Origin: Hymenopus coronatus
Lineage: Eukaryota; Arthropoda; Insecta; Mantodea; Hymenopodidae
Length of the DNA: 64,000 nt
Assembly (NCBI GenBank): GCA_030762935.1
Contig: CM060890.1
Span: forward strand, 149,940,129 to 150,004,128
Direction of reading: 5' to 3'
Both the position numbers and the translations under genes were made by a program. Within the stretch, counting starts at the first letter, position 1. Every line of letters begins with the position of its first letter. Below are positions 1-13,650 of the stretch, piece by piece. Below the pieces are notes generated by a model. The model did no database searches, was not told the DNA's origin, and saw only the letters and a program-made list of their open reading frames with translations.

Positions 1-3000
1 ATATTTATATGTGTGTATATTTATATGTGTGTATGTGAATTTGTGTGTATATTTATATGTGTTAATGTTTATATGTGTGTATATTTATATGTGTATATAA
101 GCATATGTGAGTATGTTCATATATGTGTGTACATTTATAAGTGTGTATGTTTACATGTGTGTTTATGTGTGTATATGTGTGTATATTTATATGTGTGTTT
201 ATGTGTGTATATGTGTGTAAATTTATATGTGTGTATATTTATATGTGGGTATATATGTGTATGTGTATTTGTGGGTATATGTGTGTATGTTACTTTGTGT
301 GTATATTTGTGTATGTTTATATGTGGTTATATGTGTGTATGTTTATATGTGGTTATATGTGTGTATGTATATTTGTGGGTATATGTGTGTATGTTTTTAT
401 GTGTGTATATTTGAGTATGTTTATATGTGGGTATATGTGTGTATGTTTATATGTGTGTATAGGTGTGTATGTTTATATGTGTTTATGTTTCAATATGGGT
501 ATATGTGTGTATGTTTATATGTGCGTATATGTGTGTATGTATAAATATGTGATTTAGTTTATATGAGGGTATATGTGTGTATGCTTGTATGTGGGTAAAT
601 ATGTGTATGTTTTCATGTGTGTATATGTGTGTATGTTTATATTTGTGTATATGTGTGTATGTTTATATGTGGGTATAGGTGTGTATGTATATATGTGTGT
701 ATATGTTAGTATGTTTATATGTGTTTTTGTTTCAATGTGGGTATATGTGTGTACGTTTATATGTGCGTATATGTGTGTATGTTTACATGTGTGTATATAT
801 GTGTTTGTTTATATGTGGGAATGTCTTTATGTGTGTATATGTGTGTATATGTGCGTATATTTATAAGTGGGTATATGTGAGTATATGTATGTATGTTTAT
901 ATGTGTGTATGTTTATATGTAGATATATGTGTTTATGTTTATTTGTTTGTATATGTGTACGTTTATATGTTGGTATATGCGTTATGTCTATATGTGGGTT
1001 TATTTATATGTGGGTACATGATTGCATATGTGTGTATGTTTATATATGTGAATATATGTATATGTTAATATGTTTGTATATGTGTGTATGTTTATATGTG
1101 TGTATATGTGTGTGTATGTGTGTAAGTTTATATGTGCGTATATGTGTTTACATTTTTTGTGGGTATATGTGTGTATATTTTTACTTGTGTATATGTGTGT
1201 TTGTTTATATGTGGGTATATGTGGGTATGTTTATATATGGGTATATGTTTGTATATTTATATGTGTGTATGTGTTTGTATATTTATATGTGGGTATATTT
1301 GTGTATATTTATATGTGTGTATATGTGTGTATGTTTATATGTGGGTATATGTGTTTATTTTATATATGTGTATATGAGTTTATGTTTATATATGAGTATG
1401 TTTATATGTGTATATAAGTGTGTATTTTATATGTGGGTATGTTTATATATGGGTTTAGTTGTGTATTTTTATATGTAGGTATATGCGTGTATGCTTATAT
1501 GTGGGTATATTTATATGTGGCTATAAGTGTGTATTATTATATGTGTATATGTGTGTATGTTTATATGTGTCTATATCTGTGTATGTGTATGTGTGTATGT
1601 TTATATGTGCGTATATGTGTGTATATTTATTTGTGGGTATATGTGTGTATATTTATATGTGTGCATATGTGTGTGCGTTTATAGGTGGTATATGTGTGTA
1701 AGTTTATATGTGGGTATATGTGCGTATGTTTATATGTGGATATATGTGTGTATGATTAGTGTTGGGTATATGTTTATATTTTTATATGTTGGCATATGTG
1801 TGTATGTTTATATGTGAATATATGTTTGTGTGCTTATATGTGGATATATGTGTGTATGTTTATTTGTTGATATATGTGTGTAAGTTTATTTTTATGTATG
1901 TGTGAATGTTTACATGTGTGGAAATGTGTGTATATATATGTGGGTATACGTGTGTATATTTTAATTTGGGTATATGTCTGTATGTTTATATGTGTGTATA
2001 TGTGTGTATTTTTACATGTGAGTACATATTTATATGTGAGTACAAGTGTGCATATGTGAGTATGTTTATATATGTGAATATATGTGTAAGTCTATACGTT
2101 TGTATATGTGTGTAGGAGTATATGTGTATATATAAGTGTATGTTTATATGTAGGTATATGTGCGAATATTTGTATTGTGTATTTGTGTGTATATTTATAT
2201 GTGGGTATATGTATGTATATGTTTTATGTGTGTATGTGTGTGTATGTTTATATGTGTGTATATGTGAGTATGTTTATATTTGTGTATGTTTATATGTGGG
2301 AATAAGTGTGTATGTTTATATGTGTGTATTTGTGTGTATATTTATATGTGGGTATATGTGTGTATATGTGTGTATGTTTATATGTGGGTATACGTGTGTA
2401 TGTTTATATGTGTGTATATGTGTGTATGTTTATATGTGCGTATAAGTGTGTATTATTTATTTGTGTGTATATGTGTGTATGTTTATATGTGTGTATATGT
2501 GTGTATGTTTATATGTGTGTATATTTGAGTATGTTTATATTTGTGTATGTTTATATGTGGGTATACGTGTGTATGTTTATATGTGTGTATATGTGTGTAT
2601 GTTTATATGTGCCTATAAGTGTGTATTATTTATTTGTATGTATATGTGGGTATATTTATATGTGTGTATATGTGTGTATGTATATATGTGGATATATGTG
2701 TGTATGTTTATATGTGGGTTTATGTGTGTATTTGTGTATATTTATATGTGGGTATATGTGTGTATATTTATGTGTCTGTTTATGTTTGTATATTTATATG
2801 TGTGTATATCTGTGTATATTTATATGTAAGTGTATGTGTATATTTATATGTGGGTATATTTGTGTGTATGTTTATATTTGAGTGTATGTGTGAATTTTTA
2901 TATATATTTATATGTGTGTATGTTTATATGTGCGTATGTGTATGTGTATATGTATGTATATGTGTATGTTTATATGTAGGTATATGTGTGTATGTTTATT

Positions 3001-3910
3001 TGTGGGTATATGTGTGTATGTTTCTATGTGTGTTTATTTGTGTATGTTTATATGTGGGTATATGTGTGTATGTTTATATGTGTGTGTATGTGTGTATGTT
3101 AATATGTGTTTATGTTTCAATATGGGTGTATGTGTGTATGTTTATACGTGTGTATGTTTAAATATGTGATTATGTTTATATGTGGGTATATGTGTGTATG
3201 TTTATAAGTGGGTAAAAGTGTGTATGTTTTTATGTGTGTATATGTGAGTATGTTTATATGTAGGTATATGTGATTATGTTTATATGTGTGTATATGTGTG
3301 TATGTTTATATGTGTCTTTGTTTCAATGTGGGTGTATGTGTGTGTGTTTATATGTGCGTATATGTGTGTATGTTTACATGTGTGTATATATGTGTTTGTT
3401 TATACGTGGGAACGTCTTTTAGTGTGTATATTTATATGTGGGTATATGTGCGTATGAGTATGTATGTTTATATTTGTGTATATGGTTGCATATATATATC
3501 TATATATATATATATATGTGTGTGTATATGTGTGTATGTATATATGTAGTAATATGTGTGTATATTTATATGTGGGTATATGTGTGTATGTTTAATTGTA
3601 GGTATATGTGTGTATGTTTATATGTGGTATATATGTGTATGTTTATATGTGGGTATATGTGTGTATGTTTATATGTGGATATATGTGTATTTGTTTATTT
3701 GTTTGTATATGTGTTTGTTTATATGTTGGTATATGTGTGTAAGTCTGTATGTGGGTATATTTATATGTGGGTACATGTGTGCATATGTGTGTATGTTTAT
3801 ACATGTGAATATGTGTAAGTCTATATGTTTGTATATGTGTGTATGTTTATATATGTGAATATATGTGTAAGTCTATATGTTTGTATATGTGTGTATGTGT
3901 ATATGTGTAT
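1..3910. repeat. Duplicated block, copy 1 (partner 9,739-13,650)
   Basis: This stretch matches 9,739-13,650 base for base at an offset of 9,738, with only about ten differences found by eye (for example near 62, 292, 603, 687, 1396, 1884, 2213 and 2695). A TA tract at 3,491-3,517 is 2 bp shorter than in the partner at 13,229-13,257, which shifts the offset to 9,740 after it. The copies part company abruptly after 3,910. The left limit is not visible because the match already holds at base 1. Either a recent segmental duplication inside the array or an assembly artefact would give this. Confidence 0.9.
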
Positions 3911-6900
3911 GTTTGTATGCTTATATCTGTGAATATTTATATGTGTGTATATGCATATATATGTATATTTTATATGTGTGTATATGTATAGGTGTGTATG
4001 TTTATATGTGTGCATATTTATATGTGTGTAAATGTATATGTGTGTACATTTATATGTGTGTATATGTACATATGTGTATATTTGTATCTGTGTATGTTTA
4101 TATGTGTGTATATTTATATGCGTGTGTATTTATATGTGTGTATATTTATATGTGTGTATGGTTAAATGTGTGTATATTTATATGTGTCTATGTTTATATG
4201 TGTGTATATTTATATGTGTATATGTATATGTGTGTATATTTATATGCGTGTATATGAATATGTGTGTATGTTTATATATGTGTATATTTATATGTGTGTA
4301 TATGTATGTGTGTATATGTATATATGTGTATATTTATATGTGTGTATGTTTATATGTGTGTATATTCATATCTGTGTATATGTATATGTGTGTAAGTTTA
4401 AATGTGTGTATGTTTATATGTGTGTATATGTATATGTGTCAATGTTTATAGGTGTGTATATTTATATGTGTGTATATGTATATGTGTGTATATTTATATG
4501 TGTATATATCTGTGTGTATGTTTATATGTGTGTATATATATGTGTGTGTGTTTATATGTGTGTATATGTATATGTGTATGTGTGTGGATTTATATGTGTA
4601 TATTTATATGCTTGTATATGTATATGTGTGTATGTTTATATATGTGTATATTTATGTGTGTCTGTATATGTAAATGTGTGTATATGTATATATGTGTATA
4701 TTAATATGTCTGTATGTTTATATGTGTGAATATTTATATGTGTGTAAGTTTATATGTGTGTTTGTTTATATGTGTCTATGTTTATATGTAGATGTGTGTA
4801 TGTCTATATGTGTGTATGTTTATATGTGTGTCTGTTTATATGTGTGTATGTTTATATGTGTGTAAATGTATATGAGTGTAAATGAATACGTGTGTATATT
4901 TATATGTGTGTATGTGTATAAGTGTGTATGTTTATATGTGTATATTTATATGTGGCTATGTGTATAAGTGTCTATGTTTATATGTGTGTATGTTTATATG
5001 TGTGTATGTTTATATGTGTGTATCTGTATATTAGTATGTTTATATGTGTGTATATGTTGATCTGCGAATGTTTATATGTGTGTATATGTTGATCTGTGAA
5101 TGTTTATATGCGTGTATATGTGTATATGTATATGTGTGTATGTTTATATGTGTAAATGTGTATATTTATATGTGTGTATGAGCGTATATTTATATGTGTG
5201 TATGTTTAATTGTGTGTATGTGCGTATATTTATATGTGTGTATGTTTATATGTGTATATGTGTGTATATTTGTATGTGTGTGTTTATATGTGTGTATATT
5301 TATATGTCTGTATGTGCATATATGTTTATGTGTGTATGTCTATATGTGTGTATACGTATATGGGCGTATATGTATATGTGTGTATGTTTATATGTGTGTA
5401 TGTGCGTATATGTATATGTTTGTAAGTTTATATGTTGTATGTTTATATGTTGCATGTGTATGTTTATATGTGTGTATATTTATATGTGTGTATGGTTATA
5501 TATGTTTATATGTATATGTGTCTATATTTATAGGTGTGTATATTTATATGTGTGTATATGTATATGTGTGTATATTTATATTTGTTTATGTTTATATGTG
5601 TGTATATTTATATGTGTGTATATGTATATGTGTCTATATTTGTATGTGTGTATATGTATATGTGTGTATATGTGTGTATATTTATATGTGTGTATATGTA
5701 TATGTGTCTATATTTATATGTGTGTATATTTATATGTGTGTATATGTATATGTGTCTATATTTGTATGTGTGTATATGTATATGTGTGTATATGTGTGTA
5801 TATTTATATGTGTGTATATGTATATGTGTCTATATTTATATGTGTGTATATTTATATGTGTGTATATGTATATGTGTGTATATTTATATGTGTTTATATT
5901 TATATGTGTGTATATTTATATGTGTGTATATGTATATGTGTGTATATGTATATGTGTGTATATTTATATGTGTGTATGTTTATATGTGTGTATATGTATA
6001 GGTGTCTATATTTATAGGTGTGTATATTTATATGTGTGTATATGTATATGTGTGTATATTTATATGTGTGTATATTTATATGTGTGTATATTTATATGTG
6101 TGTATATGTATATGTGTGTGTATCTGTGTGTATGTTTATATGTGTGTATACGTATATGCGTGTGTGTTTTTATATGTGTGTATATGTATATGTGTATATG
6201 TATATGTGTGTGGATTTATATGTGTATATTTATAGGTGTGTATGTGTATAAGTGTGTATATTTATATGCGTGTATGTTTATATATGTGTATATTTATATG
6301 TGTGTATGTATATGTATATGTGTGTATATGTAAATATGTGTATGTTTATATGTGTGGATATTTATATGTGTGTATATGTGTGTAAGTTTATATGTCTGTA
6401 TGTTTATAACTGTCTATGTTTGTATGTATATATGTAGATGTGTGTATGTTTATATGTTGATCTGTTTATATGTGTGTATATGTAGATGTGTGTCTGTTTA
6501 TATGTGTGTATGTTTATATGTGTTTATGTATAAGTGGGTATGTGTATATGCGTGTATGTTTATAATTGTGTATATTTATATGTGTGTATATGTATATGTG
6601 TGTCTGTTTATATGTGTGTATGTTTATATGTGTATATGTATATGAGTGTAAATGAATATGTGTGTATATTTATATGTGTGTACGTGTATAAGTGTGTATG
6701 TTTATATGTGTGTATTTATATGTGGCTATGTGTATAAGTGTCTATGTTTATATGTGTGTATGTGTATATGAGTATGTTTATATGTGTGTATATGTAGATC
6801 TGTGAATGTTTATATGTGTGTATATGTGTATATGTCTATATATTTATATGTGTGTATGTTTATATGTGTGTATGTGCGTATATTTATATGTGTGTATGTA

Positions 6901-9738
6901 TAATTGTGTGTATGTGCGTATATTTATATGTGTGTATGTTTATATGTGTGTATGTTTATATGTGTGTATGTTTATATGTGTATATGTGTGTATATTTGTA
7001 TGTGTTTGTGTTTATATGTGTGTATGTGCCAATATGTATATGTGTGTATGTCTATATGTGTGTATACGTATATGTGCGTATATGTATATGTGTGTAAGTT
7101 TATATGTTGTATGTTTATATGTTGTATGTGTATGTTTATATGTTGTACGTTTGTATGTGTGTATATTTATATGTGTGTATATGTATATGTGTATATATAT
7201 GTGTATATGTATATATGTGAATGTTTATATGTGTGTATATTTATATGTGTGTATGTGTATATATGTGTATAGGTATATGTTTGTATATTTATATGTGTGT
7301 ATATTTAAATGCGTGTATGTATATATGTGTGTACGTGAATATGTGTGTATGTGCAAATATGTAATCTTGTGTTTTTTATATGTGCGTATATGTGTATGTG
7401 TGTATGTTTATATATGTGTGTATGTGCGCATATGTATATGTGTGTATGATTATATGTGTGTATGTACGTATATGTATATGTGTGTGTGTTTATATCTGTG
7501 TATTTGCGTATATGTATATGTGTGTTTGTTTATATGTGTGTATGTTTATATGTGCGTATATTTATATGTGTGTATGTTTAAAAGTGTTTATATGTATATG
7601 TATGTATGTTTATATGTGTATGTAGATGTATATTTATATGTGTGTATGTTTATACATCTGTATGTGCGTATATGTTCATGTGTGTAAGTTTATATGTGTG
7701 TATGTGCGTATATGTGTATGCGTGTGTGATTATATATGTGTATGTGCATATGTATATATATGTGTGTATGTTTATATGAGTGTATGTGCGTATATGTGTA
7801 TGTGTGTATGATTATATATGTGTATGTGCATATGTATATATATGTGTGTATGTTTATATTGGTATATGTGTGTATATTTATATGTGTGTATGTGCGTATA
7901 TGTAAAAGCGTGCATGTTTATCTGTGTGTATGTTTATATGTGTAAATATTTATATTTGTGTATGTTCGTATATGTATATGTGAGCATGTGCGCATATGCA
8001 TATGTGTGTACGTTTATATGTGTGTATGTCCGTATATGTATATATGTGTATGTGCGTATATGTATAGGTGTGTATGTTTAAATGTGTGTATGTATATATG
8101 TGTGTTTGTGCGTATATGTATATTTGTGTATGTTTAAATGTGTTTATATGTATATGTGTGTATGGTTATAAGTTTGGATGTGCGTATATGTAGATGTGTG
8201 TATGTTTATATGTATGCAATTGCGTGTATGTTTATATGTATGTATGTGTGTCTATGAAACTTGTGTTTGTTTATAAGTGGGTATGTGTATATGTGTGTAT
8301 GTTTATATGTGTGTATTTTTATTTTGTGTATATTTATATGTGTGTATGTGTACATGTGTTTATGTTTATATTTGTGTATATTTATATGTGTGAATATTTA
8401 TATGTGTGTACGTTTATATGTGTGTGTTTATATGTGTCTATATTTATATGTGTGTATGTTTATATATTTGTATGTTTATATGTATGTATATTTATATGGG
8501 TGTATGCTTATATATGTGTACGTTTATATGTGTATATATTTATATGTGTATATGTGTGTATGTTTATATGTGTGTATGTTTTAATGTGTGAACGTTTAAA
8601 TGTGTGTGTATTTATATGTATGTGAGTTTATATGTATTTATATTTATATGTGTGTATGTTTTATGTGTGTACCTTTATATGTGTGTATATGTATATTTGT
8701 GTATGTTTATATGTGTATCTGTGTATGTTTATATGTGTGTATATTTATATGTGTGGATGTGTATATGTGTGTATACTTATATGTTTGTATGTCAATAAGT
8801 ATGTATATTTATATTTGTGTATGTTAATATGTGTCTATGATTATATGTGTGTAAGTATATATGTGTGTATGTTTGTATGTGTGTATGTATATATGTGTGT
8901 ATGTTTATAAGTGTGTATTTGTACATTTGTGTATATTATATTTTTGTATATTATATGTGTTTTTGTATTTAAATGTGTGTAAATTTTTATGTGCGTATAT
9001 TTATGTGTGTATCCTTATATGTGTGTATGCGTATATGTGTGTATGTTTAAATGTGTGTATATTTATATGTGTGTATGTGTGTATGTTTATGTGTGTATAT
9101 TTAAATGTGTGTATGTGTATATGTGTGTATGTTTATATGTTTTTTAACTTATATGTGTGTATATGCATATGTGTGTATGCGTATATGTGTATGTGTGTGT
9201 ATATTTATATGTGTGTATAGGTGTGTATATTTATATGCGTGTATGTGTATATATGTGTATATTTATATATGTATATGATTATATGTGTGTATGTGTATAT
9301 GTGTGTATATTTATATGTGTGTATGTGTATTTGTGTGTATGTGTATATGTGTGTATATTCATATTTGTGTATGCGTATATGTGTATATGTGTGTATGTGT
9401 ATATGTGTGTATATTTATATGTGTGTATGTGTATATGTGTGTATATTTATATTTGTGTATGCGTATATGTGTATATGTGTGTATGTGTATATGTGTGTAT
9501 ATTTATATGTGTGTATGTGTATATGTGTGTATATTTATATGTGTATATGATTATATGTGTGTATGTGTATATGTGTGTATATTTATATGTGTATATGATT
9601 ATATGTGTGTATGTGTATATGTGTGTATATTTATATGTGTGTATGTGTATTAGTGTGTATATTTATATGTGTGTATGTGTATTTTTGTGTATATTTATAT
9701 GTGTGTATGTGTATTTGTGTGTATATTTATATGTGTGT
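3911..9738. repeat. Middle part of TG/TA array, different unit mix
   Basis: The units here are mostly GTATATTTATATGTGT alternating with GTATATGTATATGTGT, and between about 6,850 and 8,100 GTGCGTATATGTATATGT types with a CpG. A looser internal repetition of about 1.7 kb is suggested: the rare string GTTTATATGTTG lies near 5,440 and near 7,105, and a GTGGATTTATATG motif near 4,585 recurs near 6,212. There is no gene. Confidence 0.8.
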
Positions 9739-12700
9739 ATATTTATATGTGTGTATATTTATATGTGTGTATGTGAATTTGTGTGTATATTTATATGTGT
9801 TTATGTTTATATGTGTGTATATTTATATGTGTATATAAGCATATGTGAGTATGTTCATATATGTGTGTACATTTATAAGTGTGTATGTTTACATGTGTGT
9901 TTATGTGTGTATATGTGTGTATATTTATATGTGTGTTTATGTGTGTATATGTGTGTAAATTTATATGTGTGTATATTTATATGTGGGTATATATGTGTAT
10001 GTGTATTTGTGGGTATATGTGTGTATGTTTCTTTGTGTGTATATTTGTGTATGTTTATATGTGGTTATATGTGTGTATGTTTATATGTGGTTATATGTGT
10101 GTATGTATATTTGTGGGTATATGTGTGTATGTTTTTATGTGTGTATATTTGAGTATGTTTATATGTGGGTATATGTGTGTATGTTTATATGTGTGTTTAG
10201 GTGTGTATGTTTATATGTGTTTATGTTTCAATATGGGTATATGTGTGTATGTTTATATGTGCGTATATGTGTGTATGTATAAATATGTGATTTAGTTTAT
10301 ATGAGGGTATATGTGTGTATGCTTGTATGTGGGTAAATATGTTTATGTTTTCATGTGTGTATATGTGTGTATGTTTATATTTGTGTATATGTGTGTATGT
10401 TTATATGTGGGTATAGGTGTGTATGTTTATATGTGTGTATATGTTAGTATGTTTATATGTGTTTTTGTTTCAATGTGGGTATATGTGTGTACGTTTATAT
10501 GTGCGTATATGTGTGTATGTTTACATGTGTGTATATATGTGTTTGTTTATATGTGGGAATGTCTTTATGTGTGTATATGTGTGTATATGTGCGTATATTT
10601 ATAAGTGGGTATATGTGAGTATATGTATGTATGTTTATATGTGTGTATGTTTATATGTAGATATATGTGTTTATGTTTATTTGTTTGTATATGTGTACGT
10701 TTATATGTTGGTATATGCGTTATGTCTATATGTGGGTTTATTTATATGTGGGTACATGATTGCATATGTGTGTATGTTTATATATGTGAATATATGTATA
10801 TGTTAATATGTTTGTATATGTGTGTATGTTTATATGTGTGTATATGTGTGTGTATGTGTGTAAGTTTATATGTGCGTATATGTGTTTACATTTTTTGTGG
10901 GTATATGTGTGTATATTTTTACTTGTGTATATGTGTGTTTGTTTATATGTGGGTATATGTGGGTATGTTTATATATGGGTATATGTTTGTATATTTATAT
11001 GTGTGTATGTGTTTGTATATTTATATGTGGGTATATTTGTGTATATTTATATGTGTGTATATGTGTGTATGTTTATATGTGGGTATATGTGTTTATTTTA
11101 TATATGTGTATATGAGTTTATGTTTATATATGTGTATGTTTATATGTGTATATAAGTGTGTATTTTATATGTGGGTATGTTTATATATGGGTTTAGTTGT
11201 GTATTTTTATATGTAGGTATATGCGTGTATGCTTATATGTGGGTATATTTATATGTGGCTATAAGTGTGTATTATTATATGTGTATATGTGTGTATGTTT
11301 ATATGTGTCTATATCTGTGTATGTGTATGTGTGTATGTTTATATGTGCGTATATGTGTGTATATTTATTTGTGGGTATATGTGTGTATATTTATATGTGT
11401 GCATATGTGTGTGCGTTTATAGGTGGTATATGTGTGTAAGTTTATATGTGGGTATATGTGCGTATGTTTATATGTGGATATATGTGTGTATGATTAGTGT
11501 TGGGTATATGTTTATATTTTTATATGTTGGCATATGTGTGTATGTTTATATGTGAATATATGTTTGTGTGCTTATATGTGGATATATGTGTGTATGTTTA
11601 TTTGTTGATATATGTGTGTAAGGTTATTTTTATGTATGTGTGAATGTTTACATGTGTGGAAATGTGTGTATATATATGTGGGTATACGTGTGTATATTTT
11701 AATTTGGGTATATGTCTGTATGTTTATATGTGTGTATATGTGTGTATTTTTACATGTGAGTACATATTTATATGTGAGTACAAGTGTGCATATGTGAGTA
11801 TGTTTATATATGTGAATATATGTGTAAGTCTATACGTTTGTATATGTGTGTAGGAGTATATGTGTATATATAAGTGTATGTTTATATGTAGGTATATGTG
11901 CGAATATTTGTATTGTGTATTTGTGTGTATATTTATATGTGGGTATATGTGTGTATATGTTTTATGTGTGTATGTGTGTGTATGTTTATATGTGTGTATA
12001 TGTGAGTATGTTTATATTTGTGTATGTTTATATGTGGGAATAAGTGTGTATGTTTATATGTGTGTATTTGTGTGTATATTTATATGTGGGTATATGTGTG
12101 TATATGTGTGTATGTTTATATGTGGGTATACGTGTGTATGTTTATATGTGTGTATATGTGTGTATGTTTATATGTGCGTATAAGTGTGTATTATTTATTT
12201 GTGTGTATATGTGTGTATGTTTATATGTGTGTATATGTGTGTATGTTTATATGTGTGTATATTTGAGTATGTTTATATTTGTGTATGTTTATATGTGGGT
12301 ATACGTGTGTATGTTTATATGTGTGTATATGTGTGTATGTTTATATGTGCCTATAAGTGTGTATTATTTATTTGTATGTATATGTGGGTATATTTATATG
12401 TGTGTATATGTGTGTATGTATATATGTGGATATAGGTGTGTATGTTTATATGTGGGTTTATGTGTGTATTTGTGTATATTTATATGTGGGTATATGTGTG
12501 TATATTTATGTGTCTGTTTATGTTTGTATATTTATATGTGTGTATATCTGTGTATATTTATATGTAAGTGTATGTGTATATTTATATGTGGGTATATTTG
12601 TGTGTATGTTTATATTTGAGTGTATGTGTGAATTTTTATATATATTTATATGTGTGTATGTTTATATGTGCGTATGTGTATGTGTATATGTATGTATATG

Positions 12701-13650
12701 TGTATGTTTATATGTAGGTATATGTGTGTATGTTTATTTGTGGGTATATGTGTGTATGTTTCTATGTGTGTTTATTTGTGTATGTTTATATGTGGGTATA
12801 TGTGTGTATGTTTATATGTGTGTGTATGTGTGTATGTTAATATGTGTTTATGTTTCAATATGGGTGTATGTGTGTATGTTTATACGTGTGTATGTTTAAA
12901 TATGTGATTATGTTTATATGTGGGTATATGTGTGTATGTTTATAAGTGGGTAAAAGTGTGTATGTTTTTATGTGTGTATATGTGAGTATGTTTATATGTA
13001 GGTATATGTGATTATGTTTATATGTGTGTATATGTGTGTATGTTTATATGTGTCTTTGTTTCAATGTGGGTGTATGTGTGTGTGTTTATATGTGCGTATA
13101 TGTGTGTATGTTTACATGTGTGTATATATGTGTTTGTTTATACGTGGGAACGTCTTTTAGTGTGTATATTTATATGTGGGTATATGTGCGTATGAGTATG
13201 TATGTTTATATTTGTGTATATGGTTGCATATATATATCTATATATATATATATATATGTGTGTGTATATGTGTGTATGTATATATGTAGTAATATGTGTG
13301 TATATTTATATGTGGGTATATGTGTGTATGTTTAATTGTAGGTATATGTGTGTATGTTTATATGTGGTATATATGTGTATGTTTATATGTGGGTATATGT
13401 GTGTATGTTTATATGTGGATATATGTGTATTTGTTTATTTGTTTGTATATGTGTTTGTTTATATGTTGGTATATGTGTGTAAGTCTGTATGTGGGTATAT
13501 TTATATGTGGGTACATGTGTGCATATGTGTGTATGTTTATACATGTGAATATGTGTAAGTCTATATGTTTGTATATGTGTGTATGTTTATATATGTGAAT
13601 ATATGTGTAAGTCTATATGTTTGTATATGTGTGTATGTGTATATGTGTAT
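9739..13650. repeat. Duplicated block, copy 2 (partner 1-3,910)
   Basis: Near-identical partner of the left-edge block. After 13,650 the sequence continues with a diverged version of a sub-block also seen at about 2,120-2,180 and 11,860-11,920 (marker AATATTTGTATTGTGTATTT, present near 2,166, 11,904 and 13,686). The end of the identity is therefore a recombination junction between array sub-blocks, not an exit into other DNA. Confidence 0.9.
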
